A stretch of DNA of 5,882 nucleotides from an uncultured Bacilli bacterium (GTDB taxonomy: Bacteria; Bacillota_I; Bacilli_A; RF39; UBA660), in assembly GCA_947627805.1 (NCBI GenBank), contig CANQXB010000068.1, positions 1-5,882 of the forward strand, given 5' to 3'. Below the pieces are notes generated by a model. The model had not been told where the DNA came from. It did not search any database and worked only from the letters and a program-made list of their open reading frames with translations. Positions 1-5,186 of the stretch are shown piece by piece (the first letter of the stretch is position 1; the number at the start of each line of letters is the position of its first letter). Both the position numbers and the translations under genes were made by a program.

Positions 1-326
<326 letters not shown>

Positions 327-382
327 TATTTTATTACTATTGATGGAATTGCATTATCAAGTTTTTAAAGGACAAAATCCTT
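327..382 (+). other. 23S-5S internal transcribed spacer
   Basis: A short AT-rich spacer of about 56 nt separates 23S from 5S and holds no tRNA gene. It contains a small inverted repeat, AAGGA (368-372) and TCCTT (378-382) around a CAAAA loop, directly before the 5S start. This could guide rRNA processing, but the stem is only 5 bp and the role is inferred. Confidence 0.6.
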
Positions 383-488
383 AATTGGTGATGATAGCTT
401 AGTGGACACACCTCTTCCCATCCCGAACAGAGAAGTTAAGCACTAATACGCCGACGATAGTGAATGCGAAAATAGGTAGTTGCCAATT
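383..488 (+). rRNA. rrf: 5S rRNA
   Basis: The conserved loop region CCCATCCCGAACAGAGAAGT and the later ACGCCGACGATAGTG segment identify 5S rRNA. Helix I is formed by AATTGG (383-388) at the 5' end and CCAATT (483-488) at the 3' end, which sets the ends to within a few bases. The length of about 106 nt is shorter than the usual 115-120 nt of Bacillus and resembles the shortened 5S of Mollicutes. It is the last gene of the rRNA operon and is followed directly by a T run at 487-495. Confidence 0.93.
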
Positions 489-495
489 TTTTTTT
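483..495 (+). terminator. T tract behind 5S helix I, possible rRNA terminator
   Basis: The 3' strand of 5S helix I (CCAATT) runs straight into nine T residues (487-495). No separate hairpin lies between, so the closing helix of 5S plus the T tract may itself act as, or contribute to, transcription termination. The helix ends are far apart (about 100 nt), so this is less certain than a classic hairpin. Confidence 0.35.
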
Positions 496-531
496 GCTCT
501 AAATTCTTAATGATAAGTGTTAAGATAGATT

Positions 532-563
532 AAAAGGACTTGTTTATTACGAGTTTTTTTTTT
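532..563 (+). terminator. Weak hairpin plus T10, possible second rRNA-operon terminator
   Basis: AAAAGGACTTG (532-542) can pair with CGAGTTTTTTT (550-560) around a TTTATTA loop, giving 11 pairs of which three are G-U and six A-U, followed by T to 563. This resembles an AT-rich intrinsic terminator for the rRNA operon. The same bases also fit the spacer of the tsaE promoter, so the assignment is tentative; the two roles do not exclude each other. Confidence 0.4.
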
Positions 564-580
564 ATAATTAATATTGGTGA
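540..580 (+). promoter_or_regulatory. Promoter and RBS of tsaE operon
   Basis: A perfect -10 box TATAAT (563-568) lies 17 bp downstream of a weak -35 TTGTTT (540-545). Initiation would fall near 575, only about 10 nt before the ATG at 585. The Shine-Dalgarno GGTGA (576-580) is placed 4 nt before that ATG. Together these argue that tsaE starts at 585 and not at the in-frame TTG at 540, since the upstream 45 bases are promoter. The -35 matches only three consensus positions, so strength is unclear. Confidence 0.6.
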
Positions 581-584
581 TAGT

Positions 585-1037
585 ATGGATTTAAGATATG
601 TCTCAAAAAGTGTTGATGATACGCTAACTTTAGCGGAAAATATAGAAAGTGAAAAGTTTCCTAACATGGTAATTTGTTTAGAGGGAGAGCTTGGGAGTGG
701 GAAAACCGTTTTTGTTAAAGGTTTTGCATCTTCTTTAGGAATAGAAGAAAACATTACCAGTCCGACCTTTAATATAATTAAAGAGTATCCTCATGGAGAG
801 TTACCTTTATATCATATGGATGTTTATCGCTTAGATGAAGTAGAAGATGATATAGGTATTAAAGATTACTATAATAAAGGGGGAGTTACCATTATTGAAT
901 GGGCTGATTTAGTAAAAAATGAACTTCCAGAGGAAAGACTGGAAATAATTTTTAAAATAGTTGATGAAAATACACGAGTTTTGGTTTTTAAACCATATGG
1001 TAAAGCATATGAAGAATTATGCGAATCAGTATTATAA
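585..1037 (+). CDS. tsaE: tRNA threonylcarbamoyladenosine biosynthesis ATPase TsaE
   Basis: TsaE is the cytoplasmic P-loop ATPase that binds the TsaB-TsaD dimer and resets it between cycles of t6A37 synthesis on ANN-reading tRNAs. The 150-aa product has a Walker A GELGSGKT (residues 34-41), the family SPTF motif (59-62), a DVYRL motif with Asp79, and the EWAD segment (105-108) whose Glu-Trp pair is typical of TsaE. Length is normal for the family. ATG 585 is chosen because it has a GGTGA ribosome site and because the in-frame TTG at 540 would begin inside the promoter and add a residue stretch without family similarity. It is the first gene of tsaE-tsaB-rimI-tsaD, the order known from Bacillus (ydiBCDE), and ends 14 bp before tsaB. 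Confidence is high. Confidence 0.95.
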   Translation: MDLRYVSKSVDDTLTLAENIESEKFPNMVICLEGELGSGKTVFVKGFASSLGIEENITSPTFNIIKEYPHGELPLYHMDVYRLDEVEDDIGIKDYYNKGGVTIIEWADLVKNELPEERLEIIFKIVDENTRVLVFKPYGKAYEELCESVL

Positions 1038-1051
1038 AAAGGGTGATTTAA

Positions 1052-1600
1052 ATGACGTTATTTATTGATACACATCTAAATGATGTGGTTATAATCCTAT
1101 ATAAGGATGGAGAAGTTGTTAAAGAAAGAGTAATTGAGGATGTTAAAGAAACAAGTAACATTGTTATGCCGACAATTAAAAAGGTTTTAAATAAAAGCAT
1201 TCCTGATTCAATTGTGGTGGTTAATGGTCCGGGTTCATTTACGGGAGTAAGACTTGGAGTTACGACTGCGAAAACTTTAGCTTTTTCTTGGCAAAAAGAA
1301 ATTAGAACAATAACTTCTTTAGAATGTATGGCTTTAAGTACAGATAAAACGAATAAAATAGTTGCATTTAGTGATAAAAATGGTTATTATATAGGAATAT
1401 TCACCAATGACTACAAATTAGTAGGTAATTATGAATATTTATCTAATTCGGAATTTGAAGAATATTCCAAAAAATACCCTGTTATTACCGAGGTTGAATT
1501 AGATTATAAAAAAATAATTGAATTTGCTTTAACAAAAGAGACTTTAAATCCTCATGAAGTAAATCCACTTTATGTTAAGAAAATTGCTGTTGAAAAATGA
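1052..1600 (+). CDS. tsaB: tRNA threonylcarbamoyladenosine complex dimerisation protein TsaB (short form)
   Basis: TsaB is the inactive ASKHA-fold paralogue that pairs with TsaD and holds it in the active complex. The hallmark GPGSFTGVR motif is at residues 59-67, preceded by the strand SIVVVN and followed by the conserved helix region TTAKTLAF. The C-terminal NPLYVKK (near 170-177) matches the ending usual in TsaB. At 182 aa the protein is shorter than the 220-240 aa usual in Bacillus and E. coli; the loss is in the second half, so this is a minimal form, not a frameshift, since the typical end is present. The start has the ribosome site GGGTGAT (1041-1047), 4 nt before the ATG. The TGA stop overlaps the rimI start as ATGA, indicating translational coupling. 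Confidence 0.92.
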   Translation: MTLFIDTHLNDVVIILYKDGEVVKERVIEDVKETSNIVMPTIKKVLNKSIPDSIVVVNGPGSFTGVRLGVTTAKTLAFSWQKEIRTITSLECMALSTDKTNKIVAFSDKNGYYIGIFTNDYKLVGNYEYLSNSEFEEYSKKYPVITEVELDYKKIIEFALTKETLNPHEVNPLYVKKIAVEK

Positions 1601-2031
1601 TTAGAAAAGCCGAATTACAAGATATTTCTGAACTAAATAAATTAGGCATTAAAGTAATTTCTAATTTTGAAGTAACATATAACCTTAAAAATTACTTAGA
1701 AAGTAAAGATTATTTGGTTTTAGTAAGCATTGATAAATTAATAAATGGTTTTTTAATTATGAAAGAAACTATGGATACTTATGAATTAGAATTAATATAT
1801 GTTCGAGAAGATAAGCGCTTACAACACATTGCTACAAATTTAATTAATAACTTTTTAAATAATTATTATAATAAAAGTAAAGATATTTTTTTAGAAGTTA
1901 ATGTTAATAATGTTGAAGCAATCAAATTATATCAAAAATTTAATTTTGAAATAATTAACATAAGGCCTAAATATTATAATGGTTTAGATGCCTATGTTAT
2001 GAAAAGGGTGAAAGATAATGAAAGATGTTAA
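1597..2031 (+). CDS. rimI: RimI-like GNAT N-acetyltransferase
   Basis: The 144-aa product is a GNAT-fold acetyltransferase. In this cluster the family member is RimI, known in E. coli to acetylate the N-terminal alanine of ribosomal protein S18; wider N-terminal acetylation is possible. Motif A is at about residues 62-86 (ELELIYVRED then KRLQHIATNLI), and motif B is LEVNVNNVEAIKLYQKFNF (about 107-125), followed by RPKYYNGLDAYVMKR, which matches the RimI ending. Glycines common in the acetyl-CoA loop (R-x-x-G-x-G/A) are partly replaced (RLQHIA), and the usual LGF is KFNF, so the enzyme is divergent. No clear ribosome site precedes the ATG, which overlaps the tsaB stop, so re-initiation is likely. 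The end overlaps tsaD by 14 bp. Function as RimI is supported mostly by context. Confidence 0.85.
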   Translation: MIRKAELQDISELNKLGIKVISNFEVTYNLKNYLESKDYLVLVSIDKLINGFLIMKETMDTYELELIYVREDKRLQHIATNLINNFLNNYYNKSKDIFLEVNVNNVEAIKLYQKFNFEIINIRPKYYNGLDAYVMKRVKDNERC

Positions 2032-3022
2032 CATTTTAAGTATTGAAACTTCCTGTGATGAAACCAGTATTGCTATTGTTAAAAATGGGACGGAAGTAGT
2101 AGCTTTAACCATTTTAACCCAAATGGATACTCATGCTAATTTTGGGGGAGTTGTTCCTGAAATTGCTTCCAGGATGCATACGGAAAATATTACCATGGTT
2201 TTAGAGGAAACTTTAAATAAAGCTAAGATGAAAGTATCTGATGTTGATGCCATTGCGGTTACTTATACACCAGGCTTACTTGGTTCTTTGTTAGTAGGGG
2301 TTGAATTTGCCAAAGTTTTATCTTATGTTTATGATAAACCTCTTATCAAAGTTAATCATTTAATTGGTCATATATATGCGAATAAAATAGGAGATAATTT
2401 AAAATTTCCTTGTTTAGCCTTAATTATCAGTGGAGGACATACCGAACTTGTTAAAATGACTGGTGATTATGAATTTGAAATGCTTGGAGAAACCCAAGAT
2501 GATGCGATTGGTGAGGCTTTTGATAAAGTAGCAAGAGTAATTGGACTACCTTATCCTGGCGGACCTAATATTGAAAAATTAGCTAGGGATGGCGAAGATA
2601 CTTATAAACTTCCTCATGCTGTTAATGATGATAGTTATAATTTCAGTTATAGTGGACTTAAAAGTAGTGTTATTAACTTAGTAAATAACGAAAAGCAAAG
2701 AGGAAATGAAATAAATAAAGCTAATTTAGCTTGTTCTTTTCAAACCACCGCGGTGGAAGAATTAACAAGAAAATTAGAACTTGCTTTAAAGAAAACCGAT
2801 ATTAAAAATGTTATCATAGCAGGTGGGGTATCAGCTAATAAATATTTAAGAGGAAAAATTAAAGAAGTATGTGATAAATATGAGGCAAACCTTACATTAC
2901 CAGAATTTATTTATTGTACTGATAATGCCGCGATGATTGGGGCTGCCGCTTATCCTTTATATTTAAAAGGAGAATTTGCAGATTTAGATTTAAATGCGGA
3001 ATCCACTTCTAGAATTTGCTAA
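2018..3022 (+). CDS. tsaD: tRNA N6-adenosine threonylcarbamoyltransferase TsaD
   Basis: TsaD transfers threonylcarbamoyl from threonylcarbamoyl-AMP to N6 of A37 in tRNAs that read ANN codons. The protein has the full family length (334 aa). Visible motifs in order are SIETSCDET (8-16), the metal-binding His pair in NHLIGH (H114 and H118), SGGHTEL (138-144), the GEAFDKVAR helix (165-173), GLPYPGGP (176-183), FSYSGLKSS (209-217), AGGVSANKYLR (268-278) and CTDNAAMIG (300-308) whose Asp302 completes the metal site. The ATG at 2018 has the ribosome site GGGTGA (2006-2011), located inside the end of rimI. No key residue is missing. The stop is only 2 bp before the -35 of the tmRNA promoter, and no terminator lies between, so some operon transcripts may read into ssrA. 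Confidence 0.97.
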   Translation: MKDVNILSIETSCDETSIAIVKNGTEVVALTILTQMDTHANFGGVVPEIASRMHTENITMVLEETLNKAKMKVSDVDAIAVTYTPGLLGSLLVGVEFAKVLSYVYDKPLIKVNHLIGHIYANKIGDNLKFPCLALIISGGHTELVKMTGDYEFEMLGETQDDAIGEAFDKVARVIGLPYPGGPNIEKLARDGEDTYKLPHAVNDDSYNFSYSGLKSSVINLVNNEKQRGNEINKANLACSFQTTAVEELTRKLELALKKTDIKNVIIAGGVSANKYLRGKIKEVCDKYEANLTLPEFIYCTDNAAMIGAAAYPLYLKGEFADLDLNAESTSRIC

Positions 3023-3024
3023 TA

Positions 3025-3053
3025 TTTACTTTCGAACAAAAATATGGTATAAT
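3025..3053 (+). promoter_or_regulatory. Extended -10 promoter of ssrA
   Basis: TTTACT (3025-3030), 17 bp, then TATAAT (3048-3053) with the extended -10 element TGG at 3045-3047. The -35 agrees at four of six consensus positions. Initiation about 8 nt downstream coincides with the mature tmRNA 5' end at 3062, so little or no 5' trimming would be needed. The promoter begins 3 bases after the tsaD stop codon. Confidence 0.85.
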
Positions 3054-3061
3054 GGAAGTAC

Positions 3062-3414
3062 GGGGTAGTTTGGTTTCGACATATAAAAACTAGAAATGAT
3101 TGCAAGTGGTAGGCATACCTAAAATGCACCAAAAAATAAATAACGAAACTAATTATAGTTTTGCTCCAACATACGCATAGGATTGCGTAGGAGTATCTTA
3201 TATACACTTTGCTTATAGAGTTATATAAGGTTCATTAAATATAAGATATATTATTTTATTTGATTAAGGTAAAATAACGAATAATTACTTAATCTTTAGT
3301 TATATAGAAAATGCGTTAGAGTTGTCTATATAATGAATTAAATTCTAACTAAACTTGTAGATATTGTTTCATAGATTATATTGGACACGAGTTCAACTCT
3401 CGTCTACTCCACCA
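3062..3414 (+). ncRNA. ssrA: Transfer-messenger RNA (tmRNA), one-piece form
   Basis: tmRNA frees stalled ribosomes and tags the unfinished protein for proteolysis, with SmpB. The acceptor arm is GGGGTAG (3062-3068) paired with CTACTCC (3404-3410), followed by A and an encoded CCA (3412-3414); position 3 gives the G-U pair needed by alanyl-tRNA synthetase. The T arm is ACGAG-TTCAACT-CTCGT (3387-3403), and TTTGGTTTCGAC near the 5' end is the usual tmRNA motif. A pseudoknot-like set of complementary segments at 3107-3131 fits PK1. The tag frame ends at TAG 3178-3180, in the loop of a hairpin CTCC/TACGCA with TGCGTA/GGAG, as in helix 5. Further pairs (3194-3202 with 3240-3248) and an interleaved set (3300-3307 with 3326-3333, 3315-3320 with 3344-3349) fit the later pseudoknots. 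Length of 353 nt is normal. Confidence 0.96.
3139..3180 (+). other. tmRNA tag-peptide reading frame
   Basis: Reading back from the TAG stop gives a tag of about NNETNYSFAPTYA. The resume codon is not certain: it lies in the A-rich stretch behind PK1, probably AAT at 3139 or AAC at 3142, judged from a spacing of roughly 10 nt as in E. coli. The YSFA part resembles Firmicutes tags such as NNSYALAA, but the C-terminus is APTYA in place of the usual ALAA. Confidence 0.75.
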
Positions 3415-3426
3415 TTTAAGTTGTTT

Positions 3427-3454
3427 AAGTTTGATATTAAGTCAAACTTTTTTT
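3427..3454 (+). terminator. Intrinsic terminator of ssrA
   Basis: AAGTTTGA (3427-3434) pairs perfectly with TCAAACTT (3442-3449) around a 7-nt loop, with the T run continuing to 3454. It lies 12 bp after the encoded CCA of tmRNA and separates ssrA from the genes that follow. Confidence 0.88.
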
Positions 3455-3535
3455 AAATTATAAATATCTAAAAATCTACTTTTAAGGGGTGTTATCTTTA
3501 TTTAAGTAATGATAAAATTAATAAAAGAGGTCAAT
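3455..3535 (+). promoter_or_regulatory. Leader of the XRE gene; ribosome site that sets the start
   Basis: An AT-rich leader follows the ssrA terminator. The sequence AAAGAGGT (3524-3531), 4 nt before ATG 3536, is a good ribosome site, whereas the in-frame ATG at 3509 has none. A -10-like TAAAAT is at 3513-3518 but no convincing -35 lies 16-18 bp upstream, so I do not assign a promoter. No clear inverted repeat that might be an operator was found. Confidence 0.5.
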
Positions 3536-4147
3536 ATGAATCAAGAAAAAATAGGAAAATATATGGCTAAATGTCGCAGAAAGGTTAATTTAACACAAGA
3601 AGAATTGGCAGAATTAATGGGGGTTACGGCTAAATCGGTAAGTAAATGGGAATGTGGAATATGTTTACCAGATATTTATAAGTTACAAGATTTATGCTAC
3701 TACTTAAAAACTAATTTATTTAATTTATTAAATGGTGAAGATACAGAATATAAATATTATATTACGAAAGTTGGAGGAAATTTAATAAACAAAAATAAAA
3801 AGAATACACACAATTATCAAGTTAAATATTCTAATTTAGCTTCTAAAAATATAGATTTAATTAATAATATAGACCCAACTAAAGTTAATAAGTATGTTAT
3901 TAAAGTAAAAATATTGGGATTAGAATTTCAAGAAATTGATGGAGTAACATTTGGACACGTTTATGCTACTGATGAAAGTGCAGAGATTAATGTTACTTTG
4001 TGTGATAATGGAAGTCCACTTGCTAGAGCAATGATTAATAATATAATAATTGGAAATTATTATTATTTTAGAGGTTTTATTTTTGATGATACTTATTATC
4101 ATGAAAAAAGAATGATTGCCCAAGAAATGCAAGAAGTAGGAGGTTAA
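3536..4147 (+). CDS. XRE-family HTH protein with C-terminal OB-fold-like domain
   Basis: The 203-aa product begins with an HTH_3/XRE DNA-binding domain (about residues 5-65): IGKYMAKCRRKVNLTQEELA, then MGVTAKSVSKWECG with the recognition helix, and LPDIYKLQDLC. A Lys/Asn-rich linker follows (about 70-117). The C-terminal part (about 119-201) has the strand pattern of an OB-fold: VIKVKILG, HVYATDESAEINVTL, then IIGNYYYFRGFIFDDTYYHEKRMIAQEMQEV. The latter closely recalls the end of the OB domain of PolC-type DNA polymerase III (G-x-V/F-x-x-D-T/K-F ... ELVM-A-x-D-I-x-E-I); this comparison is from memory, not a search. A repressor role is inferred from the HTH; what the OB part binds (single-stranded DNA, RNA) is unknown. 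ATG 3536 is preferred to ATG 3509 because of its ribosome site. It ends 2 bp before the next gene and carries that gene's AGGAGGT site, so they are probably co-expressed. Confidence 0.85.
   Translation: MNQEKIGKYMAKCRRKVNLTQEELAELMGVTAKSVSKWECGICLPDIYKLQDLCYYLKTNLFNLLNGEDTEYKYYITKVGGNLINKNKKNTHNYQVKYSNLASKNIDLINNIDPTKVNKYVIKVKILGLEFQEIDGVTFGHVYATDESAEINVTLCDNGSPLARAMINNIIIGNYYYFRGFIFDDTYYHEKRMIAQEMQEVGG
4138..4144 (+). promoter_or_regulatory. Perfect Shine-Dalgarno of the UDG-like gene
   Basis: AGGAGGT lies inside the last codons of the XRE gene, 5 nt before ATG 4150. It is the strongest ribosome site in the window and differs from the GGTGA-type sites of the tsa genes. Confidence 0.85.
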
Positions 4148-4149
4148 AT

Positions 4150-4794
4150 ATGAAAAATGAAAATATATCTATTCATCCCAAGTGGGGAACAGAATTAGAT
4201 AATTTATGTTATCTAGATAAAGATACAACTAAAATTGTTATTGGCACTATGCCGCCTTATCGATTTTGTGAACCTCATAAAGAATTAAATACTGCGAAAG
4301 GAGATATTGATTTCTTTTATGGTTCTTATGAAAATAATTTTTGGAAATATATAGGAGAAGTAAATAATATCAATTTTAGTAATGAATTAGTAGGAATTAA
4401 AGAAAGAAAACAATGGTTAAAAGATAATAAAATTGGAATGATGGATATTACAAAATCTTGTGAACATACAAACGGATCGGCTTTAGATAAAGATTTAATA
4501 AATATTGAAAAAATCGACATTAAAAATATTTTAGAAAATTATAAAAATGTTAATACTTTAATTTATACTAGTAAGTATGTCGCTAGTTTAATCCAAAAAA
4601 CAATAAAATGTCGTCATAAATGGGATGATAAAAATAAAAAAAGAGGCCATTTAAAAATAGGCGATAAAAAATATCAAGTAATAGTCTTATATTCTCCATC
4701 CAAAAATGCGATAAGAAGAGTAAAAAGAAATACTATATTAAAAGAATATGAAGCTGTATTTAAAGAAGGATTAGATAATGAAAAAAGAATTTAA
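4150..4794 (+). CDS. Uracil-DNA glycosylase superfamily protein (divergent)
   Basis: The 214-aa product looks like a member of the uracil-DNA glycosylase fold, closest in pattern to the family that includes hypoxanthine-DNA glycosylases. Motif 1 is IVIGTMPPYRF (29-39), where family members have a loop G-S/T-x-P. Then comes FFYGSYENNFW (55-65), matching the YYxxxxNxFW signature, then WLKDNKIGMMDITKSCEHTNGSALD (89-113), matching the IGxxDxxxSxxRxGSxxD segment, and VIVLYSPSKNA (177-187), matching the second active-site loop (PSxSxxN). Such proteins remove deaminated bases from DNA, but no classical catalytic Asp or His of Ung motifs (GQDPYH, HPSPLS) is present, so activity and substrate are uncertain. 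The C-terminus overlaps the next gene by 17 bp. It is notable for lying next to a regulator and OB-fold proteins. Fold assignment is fairly firm, enzymatic role is not. Confidence 0.75.
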   Translation: MKNENISIHPKWGTELDNLCYLDKDTTKIVIGTMPPYRFCEPHKELNTAKGDIDFFYGSYENNFWKYIGEVNNINFSNELVGIKERKQWLKDNKIGMMDITKSCEHTNGSALDKDLINIEKIDIKNILENYKNVNTLIYTSKYVASLIQKTIKCRHKWDDKNKKRGHLKIGDKKYQVIVLYSPSKNAIRRVKRNTILKEYEAVFKEGLDNEKRI

Positions 4795-5173
4795 AATAAA
4801 AAAGATTGCTAATTATATAGATTCTAATTATATAACTAATATAGATGATATAATGACTGAAATAAAAGATATAACTATTGAATCTAAAATACTAGATATA
4901 AAAAAATTAGAATTTGATAAAGAAATTATGGTATTTCTTTTATTAAAAGATAAAACAGGAACTATTTCTAGTCTTTTAGTAGGTAATCGGGATGGTGATT
5001 TTAAAAAATTACTAGCGGATTTAAACATTAATCATAATTACTTATTTAAAGGAGATACTCTTATTTTAAGAGAACCTCCTGAAGATTTAATTTTTATTAA
5101 AGATAAAATAAAAGATTTTGTTAAAGTGGGGGATTTATTTTTCTTAATTAAATCACTTCAAAAAATAGATTAA
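4778..5173 (+). CDS. Small OB-fold-like protein, unknown function
   Basis: I do not recognise a named family for this 131-aa protein. Residues about 30-129 have an OB-fold-like pattern: ITIESKILDIKKLEF, MVFLLLKDKTGTISSLLVGN with the typical D-x-T-G-x-I turn, a helix FKKLLADLN, then YLFKGDTLILREPP and DLFFLIKSLQKI as the closing strands. The first half aligns without gaps over 30 positions with the OB-like part of the XRE protein (I, KIL, E, D and final I at equal positions), suggesting shared ancestry or fold. Residues 1-29 are a charged, probably helical lead. No signal peptide or membrane segment is seen, so it is cytoplasmic. The ribosome site AAGAAGGA (4763-4770) lies 7 nt before ATG 4778 inside the preceding gene, indicating coupling. 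Nucleic-acid binding is a guess from fold and neighbours. Confidence 0.75.
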   Translation: MKKEFKIKKIANYIDSNYITNIDDIMTEIKDITIESKILDIKKLEFDKEIMVFLLLKDKTGTISSLLVGNRDGDFKKLLADLNINHNYLFKGDTLILREPPEDLIFIKDKIKDFVKVGDLFFLIKSLQKID

Positions 5174-5186
5174 AAGATATAATTAT

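Noticed and set aside
540..584. TTG start of tsaE at 540 giving a 15-residue N-terminal extension
   Set aside because: These bases hold the -35, T-rich spacer, -10 and SD; the added hydrophobic residues have no place in TsaE, and ATG 585 has a good ribosome site.
530..754. Minus-strand 74-codon open frame
   Set aside because: It is antisense to tsaE, whose motifs are clear; it has low-complexity Ser/Ile/Lys composition typical of a shadow frame.
3019..3207. Minus-strand 62-codon open frame
   Set aside because: It lies antisense to the tmRNA promoter and 5' half of ssrA, which have firm structural support; no ribosome site or known motif.
3194..3349. AT-rich inverted repeats as separate regulatory hairpins or a CRISPR-like array
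   Set aside because: The pairs interleave in the manner of tmRNA pseudoknots and lie inside the mature tmRNA; there are no regularly spaced direct repeats.
3392..3414. ssrA 3' end as attachment site of an integrated element
   Set aside because: No second copy of the T-loop/acceptor sequence and no integrase gene is visible within the window, so an att site cannot be claimed here.
3536..4794. Toxin-antitoxin pair made of the XRE gene and the next gene
   Set aside because: The second protein is larger than usual toxins and carries glycosylase-fold motifs, not those of a known toxin family; the pairing remains possible but unsupported.
3920..5028. Minus-strand open frames at 3920-4132, 4326-4520 and 4828-5028
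   Set aside because: All are antisense to frames with recognisable domains, are rich in Ile/Ser/Asn as expected from AT-rich antisense sequence, and lack ribosome sites.
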